Below are positions 23,081 through 28,547 of a stretch of DNA of 28,547 nucleotides, one piece after another (within the stretch, counting starts at the first letter, position 1; every line of letters starts with the position of its first letter). The stretch is from Chersky-299 sp963749535 (GTDB taxonomy: Bacteria; Actinomycetota; Thermoleophilia; RBG-16-64-13): NCBI GenBank assembly GCA_963749535.1, contig CAVVNF010000011.1, positions 1-28,547 of the forward strand. Direction: 5' to 3'. A program made the position numbers and the translations under genes. The notes under the pieces were generated by a model. It did no database searches and was not told the DNA's origin. It was given only the letters and a program-made list of their open reading frames with translations.

Positions 23081-24279
23081 GAAGCCGATTCTCGAAAAGC
23101 ACATTCTCAGGAACAAGAATTCTGATCCTCGCGGTGCTGGTCGCGGTAACACTCCTTCTCGTGGCCCTCCCGGGCCTCGCCAGCGCCAGGACCTACAGCT
23201 CGGAAGAACTCAGCTTCCTCCAGCTCATCAACCAGTACAGGCAGAGCAACGGCCTTGGAACCCTACTCCTATCCGACACCATCTCCGACGCCTCCACCAA
23301 ACACAGCTCGGACATGGCTAAGTACAACTTCTTCGGCCACGACACGGTACAGTCGGATTATTTCCCAGCCGGGTCTACTCCTTGGGACCGCATGCGCATC
23401 TGCGGCTACAGCTACAACACGGCTATGGGCGAGAATATCGCCGCCGGGTACGCGACCGCGCAGGCGGTCTTCACAGGCTGGAAGAACTCGCCGGGACACA
23501 ATGCCAATATGCTGAACGCGAGCTACCGCGTCATCGGGATCGGGCTGGTCACGGGCGGCTCCTATGGCGAATACTGGACCACTGACTTCGGCGGCTATGT
23601 CGATCCGTCGGCTCATGACCCCGACTCGGCTTCGCCAACCACCACAACCAAGCCTGCAACCACCACTACCACTACGGCGCCGGCGCCCACGACTACGACC
23701 ACCGCGCCGCCCGTTCGTCCGTCCTTCCCGGACGTTGATAGCAACAGCACGTTCTACGCGGCGATCAACAGTCTAGCCGCCGCCGGAGTCGTGAGCGGCT
23801 ATGCCGACGGTTCTTTCCGCCCGGCCGATCCGGTGACCCGCGCGCAATTCGCCAAGATCATCGTGTTGGCCACCGGCGGATACGGAGCGGCTCCCGTCGC
23901 GACTCAGGCCACCTTCCCCGACGTCCCGTTCACGGGGGCGAGCTACCCGTTCGACTTCGTGGAAGAGGCAGTCGCGCTCGGCATCATACAGGGGTATGAC
24001 GATGGGCTCTTCGGGCCCAGCGACGACGTAACCCGAGCCCAGATCGCCATCATGATCGTGCGATCCGGGGGAACGAAGCTCATCCAGCCTCCCACCTCCT
24101 ATGTGGCTCCTTATACCGACCTCGGCGACTGCTCCTCCGAGGCGGCTAACGCGATCCGCATCGCCACATACAACGGCCTGTGTTCGGGCATCGGCAACTC
24201 TCTCTTCGACCCATACGCCCAGGCTTCACGAGGACAGGTCGCCCAGATGGTGTACGGGCTCTATGTGGCCCTGCACTAG
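23068..24279 (+). CDS. Secreted CAP (SCP/PR1)-domain protein with C-terminal SLH repeats
   Basis: Intact 403-residue exported protein. A long signal peptide has its hydrophobic core at about 18-36 and ends near LASA (40). The CAP domain spans about 46-170 with ELSFLQLINQYRQSNGLGTL, HSSDMAKYNFFGHD, MGENIAAGY, AVFTGWKNSPGHNANML and YRVIGIGLVTGG; the His and Glu residues of the CAP cavity are present. A Thr/Pro linker (about 190-215) leads to three SLH repeats, such as GVVSGYADGSFRPADPVTRA and GIIQGYDDGLFGPSDDVTRA. Bacterial CAP proteins of this layout sit on the wall surface; their activity is mostly unknown. GGAGG lies 6 nt before ATG 23068. The linker and SLH style match the NlpC/P60 protein, so both probably bind the same wall polymer. 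Confidence 0.92.
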   Translation: MLDLRSRFSKSTFSGTRILILAVLVAVTLLLVALPGLASARTYSSEELSFLQLINQYRQSNGLGTLLLSDTISDASTKHSSDMAKYNFFGHDTVQSDYFPAGSTPWDRMRICGYSYNTAMGENIAAGYATAQAVFTGWKNSPGHNANMLNASYRVIGIGLVTGGSYGEYWTTDFGGYVDPSAHDPDSASPTTTTKPATTTTTTAPAPTTTTTAPPVRPSFPDVDSNSTFYAAINSLAAAGVVSGYADGSFRPADPVTRAQFAKIIVLATGGYGAAPVATQATFPDVPFTGASYPFDFVEEAVALGIIQGYDDGLFGPSDDVTRAQIAIMIVRSGGTKLIQPPTSYVAPYTDLGDCSSEAANAIRIATYNGLCSGIGNSLFDPYAQASRGQVAQMVYGLYVALH

Positions 24280-24282
24280 ACC

Positions 24283-24333
24283 GGGTTACCCGACTGGTTA
24301 CCCGGGTGACCTAGGGGGCGTTCCCGGGTGACC
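24283..24333. repeat. GGTTACCCGGGTGACC-type palindromic repeats after the CAP-SLH gene
   Basis: GGTTACCCGGGTGACC (24296-24311) is a 16-bp palindrome with one mismatched pair. Parts of it recur on both sides, GGGTTACCCG at 24283-24292 and CCCGGGTGACC at 24323-24333. The position just after the stop at 24279 suits a terminator; the repetition also suits a protein site. Confidence 0.5.
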
Positions 24334-24541
24334 AGTCACTACGTCGTGCGGCGGAAGAAGGGCATCCCGATAGTCGACTAACCTGGAGGGGCCCAGGTCT
24401 CAACTCGGGATGCTTCACCCGCTCTATGGCCGCCTGGGCTTTCGCGTTAGCACTCGGCCATGCGCGCATTCTCGGTATGACGAGCGTACCTCTGTGTATA
24501 GTGCGCTCAGAGGTTTCCATGCCCGCGCAAAGACGGTAACA

Positions 24542-25195
24542 ATGACTGACGAAGAGATACTCAGCCGCGAGAAGCACATCGGCCGACGCGCCTTCCTTGG
24601 GCTGCTCGGCGCCGGATTGGTCGCTCTCTTCTTCGGGCCCGGGCTGCTTTCGCGCCTTTCCGGTGGGGGTCCCGAGGCCGGCGGTTTCGCCATAAACAGT
24701 GTGGCTCCCGCGCCCGCCTTCGACCCGACCACGTGGCGCTTGAAGGTGGACGGTCTCGTTCAGAAACCTCTTGACCTGTCTTTCGACGAGTTCAGCGCGT
24801 TGCCCCAGGTGGATCGCACGAAGGACTTCTACTGCGTCGAGGGCTGGGAAGTGCCGAATGTGCTGTGGACCGGCGTCACCGTCGAGGAGATCGTCCGCCG
24901 GGCCGGCATCGACCCCACGGCGACACACCTCGTCTTTCATTCGGGAGACGGCGCCTATACCGATTCCCTCACGATCGAGGAGGCCTCAGACACGGACTTC
25001 ATCCTCGCCCATCTCCAGAATGGCCAGCCGCTGGGCGTGGACCACGGAAGACCGGTCCGCTTGGTGGTCCCGGGCAGGTACGGCTACAAATCGGTGAAAT
25101 GGGTGATCCGGGTGGAGGCCATCGCCGCCGGGTCCGAGGGTTACCAGGGCTACTGGGAGCAGCGGGGCTATTCGGAAGACGCGATCATCTCGTGA
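24542..25195 (+). CDS. Molybdopterin-dependent oxidoreductase of the sulfite oxidase/MsrP type, Tat-exported
   Basis: Intact 217-residue protein with the sulfite-oxidase molybdopterin-binding fold. The start MTDEEILSREKH is followed by a twin-arginine motif and hydrophobic stretch (GRRAFLGLLGAGLVALFF, about 14-31), so folded export by Tat is expected. The molybdenum ligand is the cysteine of FYCVEGWEVPN (about 99), and RPVRLVVPGRYGYKSVKWVI is the typical end. It is shorter than MsrP (YedY) and lacks the dimerisation domain of sulfite oxidase. The next gene, a cytochrome b, begins inside its stop codon, forming a two-part system that moves electrons from or to the quinone pool. Substrate is unknown; S- or N-oxides are typical. 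The ATG at 24542 has only a weak ribosome site, and the frame is open upstream to 24410. Confidence 0.88.
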   Translation: MTDEEILSREKHIGRRAFLGLLGAGLVALFFGPGLLSRLSGGGPEAGGFAINSVAPAPAFDPTTWRLKVDGLVQKPLDLSFDEFSALPQVDRTKDFYCVEGWEVPNVLWTGVTVEEIVRRAGIDPTATHLVFHSGDGAYTDSLTIEEASDTDFILAHLQNGQPLGVDHGRPVRLVVPGRYGYKSVKWVIRVEAIAAGSEGYQGYWEQRGYSEDAIIS

Positions 25196-25890
25196 GACCG
25201 AGCCCCGAATCCGCTGAGACGGGAGGCCCTTCCGGCCGTCTCCTAAGGTTCGTCCTAGTCGAGCGTCTCGCCCACTGGATCAAGGCCGCGTTCTTCCTCG
25301 TCGCCGCGGCTGGAGGACTTCTCATGTGGATCCCCCGCACGCGGGAGCTCATGGGCGCGCGCAGGTTGCAATTCTCGCACCTTCATGCCGGCATCGGGAT
25401 CCTCATGGTAGTGGTCCCGCTGGTGATCTTGGTCACGCTCGATCGAAGGTGCTTCGCCGAGGATCTACGAGAAGTGGACCTCTGGGATGAGGACGACCGG
25501 CGCTGGTTTTGGGCGGCCCTACGACTGCGGACCATTCGTGGCAAAGACATGCCGCCCCAGGGGCGACTGAACGCCGGACAAAAGGTCAGCTCTGTTCTGG
25601 TCTCGCTGCTGGCCGTCGGCCTGCTCGTCACCGGGTGCATCCTGCTCGTGCGCGCCCACGCCCCGGCTTGGCTCGTTTCGCGGGCGCTCGCCCTCCACAT
25701 AATCCTGGCCGTCGGAGCGCTCGCACTTTTCGTGGGGCATATAGGCCACGTTTTCCTCACCCGCCACGGGCACGATTCTCTGCGCGCCATGCTTGGCGGG
25801 ACCATGAGCGACGAGATCGCGCGCGAGCGGCACGAGAAATGGTGGCGCGAAACCGCGGAACGGTCAAAAGACCGGCCGCCGACTCCGTAG
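25192..25890 (+). CDS. Cytochrome b561/formate-dehydrogenase gamma-type membrane subunit
   Basis: Intact 232-residue membrane haem protein starting at GTG 25192 inside the stop of the molybdoenzyme gene (GTGA). Four hydrophobic segments contain the candidate haem ligands: VERLAHWIKAAFFLVAAAGG (helix 1), FSHLHAGIGILMVVVPLVIL (helix 2), VSSVLVSLLAVGLLVTGCIL (helix 3) and LALHIILAVGALALFVGHIG (helix 4), with HVFLTRHGHDSL after it. This matches the di-haem cytochrome b subunits of formate dehydrogenases and of other molybdoenzymes. A charged loop (about 85-125) faces the cytoplasm. It should couple the exported enzyme to the quinone pool. No frame defects. Confidence 0.87.
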   Translation: MRPSPESAETGGPSGRLLRFVLVERLAHWIKAAFFLVAAAGGLLMWIPRTRELMGARRLQFSHLHAGIGILMVVVPLVILVTLDRRCFAEDLREVDLWDEDDRRWFWAALRLRTIRGKDMPPQGRLNAGQKVSSVLVSLLAVGLLVTGCILLVRAHAPAWLVSRALALHIILAVGALALFVGHIGHVFLTRHGHDSLRAMLGGTMSDEIARERHEKWWRETAERSKDRPPTP

Positions 25891-26016
25891 TCCTTGTTGG
25901 GTATCGGCATCCAGCGCTGGAGCTCGGGCGGCCGCGGCCAGGCCCCTCGCTCGGACGGCCGACGCTTGGGTCGCGACATCCGGAGTCAAGGCGCCTACGA
26001 CGGCCGAGCCGTCGGG

Positions 26017-26376
26017 TCAGTTCCTCAGCGCTTCGGCCTCGAGTTGCTTCGCCGCCCCGGCCCTGTTCGGAAAGACGCGAAAACTAGGATCCCCGATGAG
26101 GGCCACCCGTTCCAGCAGGCGTTGAACGTCCTTCGTGGGAGCGATCACGCCGAGCCAGCCGAGGCGTGACTTCACGTTCTTGAGGATCTGCACCAGGACT
26201 CTCAAACCGCCACTGTCCACATAGTGACAGGCCTCGAGGTCCAAGAGGAGGTGGGCGGTCTTTGGGTCTAGAGTCTCCTCCGCCGCTACGAGAAGCATCG
26301 GACTCGTCTCGTGGTCGAGATCGCCGACAACTTGCAGTAGTGGCACACCGCCCATCCGGGCCTTGACGATCTCCAT
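26017..26376 (-). CDS. STAS-domain protein, second copy
   Basis: Intact 119-residue single STAS domain when started at ATG 26376, which has GAGGGGAAGCAG directly upstream and aligns with the start of the paralogue at 22142. Core LLDLEACHYVDSGGLRVLVQ carries the phosphorylatable serine, and the end reads DPSFRVFPNRAGAAKQLEAE. It ends 126 nt from the convergent cytochrome gene. It is 163 bp downstream of the nitroreductase on the same strand, with a hairpin between. No partner kinase is near. An open frame continues to 26433 but adds a segment not shared with the paralogue. Confidence 0.88.
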   Translation of the reverse strand: MEIVKARMGGVPLLQVVGDLDHETSPMLLVAAEETLDPKTAHLLLDLEACHYVDSGGLRVLVQILKNVKSRLGWLGVIAPTKDVQRLLERVALIGDPSFRVFPNRAGAAKQLEAEALRN

Positions 26377-26461
26377 CTGCTTCCCCTCACCTCTCGTCAT
26401 GGTTTTCCGGTGGTCATGCATTTCGACCACCATCAGAATCAGAGTGGCTCACGAAAGCCGT

Positions 26462-26477
26462 GTTCCCTTGTGGGAAC
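26462..26477. repeat. Small perfect hairpin between nitroreductase and STAS genes
   Basis: GTTCCC (26462-26467), loop TTGT, GGGAAC (26472-26477). It lies after the nitroreductase stop (26539) and before the STAS start (26376), so it may end the first transcript or serve as an operator. Confidence 0.4.
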
Positions 26478-26538
26478 GATTACTAACGGGGAGAACTCGA
26501 TTTCGACGGGTTCCGCGCTCTGGCGTCCCTCTCTCGCG

Positions 26539-27234
26539 TCAGTCTCGAAACCGGTTATGGTGAACAAAGTCCGGCACATCGCGACGCACCCGCAGATACG
26601 TTGCCGGCTCGGCAACCGGGTAGCCGAGGCGACACGAAAAGGCGACGATCAGATCGTCGGGGATGTTGAGGATCGCCTTCACTTCAGTGCAGGAACTGAG
26701 CGAGCTGACGATCTGCATACCGATCCCCATGGATTCCGCCGCAAGCCACATGTTCTCCATGACGCACCCGAGGCTAATGATCCCCAGGAAGTCCCCTTCA
26801 GAAGCGGGCGCTCTTCTCTTGGGATCGTAGACGACCACGAGCAGAACGGGGCTTGCCGGCGCGGGCCTTTGCGCAGATCCCATCTTCCCTTGAGCGACCT
26901 CCTCCGGCTTGAAGTCCGCTTTCCTCCAAGCCGGCGGAAACATGGTCGCCAGAAGGCCGGTCTTCTTTTGGAGGAGCTCCTCCTCGGAGAAAGACAGCTG
27001 CTGGTAGTTCTCTCGGATGAAGGTCTCGGAGATCGGACGCTCTATGCTCTCTATTGCCTCCAGGACCCTTGGATCGTCGACGACGATGATCTCGAAGTTC
27101 TGCATGTTGTGGGCCGTAGGCGACCAGCGTGCTGCCTCGAGAATGCCTGCGAGCTGCTCGCTCGCAACCGGGCGGGCCATGTCAAATGTCGCTCTAGAAG
27201 ACCTTCTCTTTCGTATCAGCTCTAGGATCTCCAT
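26539..27234 (-). CDS. Nitroreductase family protein, second type
   Basis: Intact 231-residue FMN-dependent oxidoreductase. The FMN site is formed by LIRKRRSSRATFD (about 6-18) and ARWSPTAHNMQNFEIIVVDD (about 34-53), and by MWLAAESMGIGMQIVSSLSS near 170. The middle insert (NYQQLSFSEEELLQKKTGLL) is longer than in the copy at 4257-4853, so the two are separate subfamilies. ATG 27234 has GGGAGG about 7 nt upstream. The alcohol dehydrogenase stop is only 39 nt upstream on the same strand, so the two redox genes probably form one operon. Substrate is unknown. Confidence 0.9.
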   Translation of the reverse strand: MEILELIRKRRSSRATFDMARPVASEQLAGILEAARWSPTAHNMQNFEIIVVDDPRVLEAIESIERPISETFIRENYQQLSFSEEELLQKKTGLLATMFPPAWRKADFKPEEVAQGKMGSAQRPAPASPVLLVVVYDPKRRAPASEGDFLGIISLGCVMENMWLAAESMGIGMQIVSSLSSCTEVKAILNIPDDLIVAFSCRLGYPVAEPATYLRVRRDVPDFVHHNRFRD

Positions 27235-27273
27235 GTGAAGTCCTCCCTACGTAGTCATCCGTGCGCCGGGAAC

Positions 27274-28284
27274 TCAGGAACCGATTCTCAGCACCGATCG
27301 GAAATGCACCTGCGCCGACATCATCTTCTCGAAGGCTTCCGCAGCCCTTTCCAGTGTAAACGTCTCGATCATGGGCATCACGCCGAAGCGGATGCTGAAC
27401 TCCATGGCGTCCGCCGGTCTGCGGCCATGCCATCCCTTGATGGAGCGGTCGCCCCGAAAGAGTTGCCCTGGAAAGATTTGCAATGGCTCGCTCGTGGCCG
27501 CGACGATGATGAGCTGCCCTCCCGTCCCGAGACCGTTGATCAGCCCGGAGATGGCCTTCGCGTTCGGAGCGGTGCAGAGGATCACCCGCGCACCACCCAG
27601 CTCGTGCAGCCCCTTGGAAACATCGGTGGAATCCGTGTCGATGTAGGCGTGAGCCCCGAGCTTGTAGGCTAGTGATTCCTTCTCCCGCCCACGCGAGAGG
27701 GCGACCGTCCTGAAACCGAGCCGGTTGGCATATTGGATCGCCAGGTGCCCCAGCCCCCCGATGCCTTGGATGGCTACGGTGTCTCCGCCGGTTGCCCCGC
27801 TTTCCTTCAAGGCACTGAAGGTAGTCGCACCTGCGCACAGAAGGGGCGCGGCATCGATGGAGGGCAGTTCACTTGGAATGCTGACCAATGCCGACGATCG
27901 GGCGACCATGTACTCGGCGTAGCCGCCGTCGATGGAGAGCCCGGTGACCCACGAGTCTTTGCAGTGCTCGTAGTCGCCTTCCTCGCACGCATCGCAGGTC
28001 ATGCAGTATCCGCCGCTCCAACCCACGCCGACCCGCGCTCCGGCTTTCCAACGAGTGACTCCTGACCCCGTCTTGACAACTATTCCCACCGCCTCGTGAC
28101 CCGGCACCCGCGGATACACGATGCCGGGAAACTGGCCTTGTTTCGCGACCGCATCGCCGCGGCACACCCCACAGGCCTCGACCTTGATAAGGACTTCCCG
28201 CTCTCCCGGCTCAGGGATCTCCAGTTGGACCATTACCAGATCGGCGCCGGGCTCAGCTACTTGAACGGCATTCATCAATGGCAT
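27274..28284 (-). CDS. Zinc-dependent alcohol dehydrogenase (AdhP/CAD-like)
   Basis: Intact 336-residue MDR-superfamily dehydrogenase. Catalytic zinc ligands: C41 in CGVCRGD, H63/E64 in PGHEAVG. Structural zinc: C94, C97, C100 and C108 (YCMTCDACEEGDYEHC). The Rossmann motif is GIGGLGHLAIQYANRLG at about 174-190, followed by VALSRGREKE, whose Ser-Arg-Gly-Arg fits NADP better than NAD. It is closer to AdhP/cinnamyl-alcohol-type enzymes than the copy at 10612-11643. ATG 28284 has GAGGAG about 9 nt upstream. It is first in a probable operon with the nitroreductase. Confidence 0.92.
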   Translation of the reverse strand: MPLMNAVQVAEPGADLVMVQLEIPEPGEREVLIKVEACGVCRGDAVAKQGQFPGIVYPRVPGHEAVGIVVKTGSGVTRWKAGARVGVGWSGGYCMTCDACEEGDYEHCKDSWVTGLSIDGGYAEYMVARSSALVSIPSELPSIDAAPLLCAGATTFSALKESGATGGDTVAIQGIGGLGHLAIQYANRLGFRTVALSRGREKESLAYKLGAHAYIDTDSTDVSKGLHELGGARVILCTAPNAKAISGLINGLGTGGQLIIVAATSEPLQIFPGQLFRGDRSIKGWHGRRPADAMEFSIRFGVMPMIETFTLERAAEAFEKMMSAQVHFRSVLRIGS

Positions 28285-28356
28285 AGGGGCTTTCTCCTCG
28301 ACTTGGGGCGGCTGATCCGCCTTAGGTTGGTCATGCGGCCACGGGTCTTGGGCCCG

Positions 28357-28362
28357 ATTCTA
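28357..28362 (-). promoter_or_regulatory. Candidate -10 box for the alcohol dehydrogenase operon
   Basis: TAGAAT on the - strand, about 73 nt before ATG 28284. No good -35 is seen at the usual distance. Confidence 0.25.
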
Positions 28363-28462
28363 CCCGAGAGCAGCGTAGCATTTGTCTTCGTGAGGCGCGG
28401 AGCGGCCTACCGCGGTGCCGGCCGACCGTGGCCGGCAGGAGCGCGCTTGCCGAGACTCCCCG

Positions 28463-28490
28463 GCGGCGCGGGGCAGCTGCCCCGCGCCGC
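28463..28490. repeat. Perfect 28-bp GC palindrome near the right edge
   Basis: The sequence reads the same on both strands over 28 bases, centred on CAGCTG at 28474-28479, with arms of only G and C apart from the central A-T pairs. No gene was recognised in 28363-28547, so its target is probably beyond the edge. Confidence 0.65.
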
Positions 28491-28547
28491 GACCGGACGG
28501 CCAACAAGAAGCAGCAGGTGGGCGCGGCGCACGGGCTCATGGTAGGC

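Noticed and set aside
1..28547. CRISPR arrays, tRNA or rRNA genes, transposases or integrases
   Set aside because: No regularly spaced repeats, tRNA-like arms or mobile-element proteins were seen on either strand.

Overview
The window is GC-rich, gene-dense bacterial DNA. GTG and TTG starts, overlapping stop/start codons, a probably leaderless TetR gene, Thr-rich linkers on secreted proteins, SLH-domain surface proteins and an ECF-type promoter together suggest an uncultured, Gram-positive-type actinobacterial lineage. This is inference; no rRNA or tRNA gene was seen to confirm it.

Layout. 1-4200: an OmpR-type response regulator running off the left edge, a badly frameshifted DHA2-type MFS exporter, an isoprenylcysteine-methyltransferase-like membrane protein and a QueG-like double-cluster Fe-S protein, closed by strong hairpins. 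4250-10000: a nitroreductase, an LVIVD-repeat beta-propeller protein behind three inverted repeats, a metallophosphoesterase and a 909-residue four-PAS hybrid histidine kinase. 10200-14100: a 90-residue unknown protein, a zinc alcohol dehydrogenase, a SatP/YaaH-type acetate transporter, and an ECF sigma factor (split at an ATGA overlap) followed by an anti-sigma-like membrane protein. A GGAACC-N16-GTC element upstream looks like the sigma factor's own promoter. 14500-17000: a TetR repressor divergent from a DrrAB-type drug ABC exporter, with a near-palindromic operator in between. 17000-18500: an HD-GYP response regulator with a decayed receiver fragment downstream. 18600-24300: a cell-surface block made of an SLH-TIG-NlpC/P60 hydrolase, a YjgB-like lipoprotein, a STAS protein and a CAP-SLH protein. 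The last has a TTGACA-N17-TAGACT promoter and a leader with a tandem 19-bp repeat and a small ORF. 24500-28300: a Tat-type molybdopterin oxidoreductase overlapping its cytochrome b partner, a second STAS protein, a second nitroreductase and a second zinc alcohol dehydrogenase.

Themes. Signalling is abundant (OmpR regulator, PAS kinase, HD-GYP, ECF sigma, two STAS proteins, TetR) beside envelope proteins and redox enzymes. Frameshifts are unevenly spread. The two drug exporters carry many, six other coding units carry one to three, and the rest are clean over long distances. Several breaks look like single-base losses in short homopolymers, so sequencing or assembly error competes with real gene decay. 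I found no CRISPR array, transposase, integrase or rRNA, and no clearly new multi-gene defence or metabolic system. The most distinctive parts are the ECF/anti-sigma locus, the CAP-SLH leader and the TetR/ABC intergenic region.
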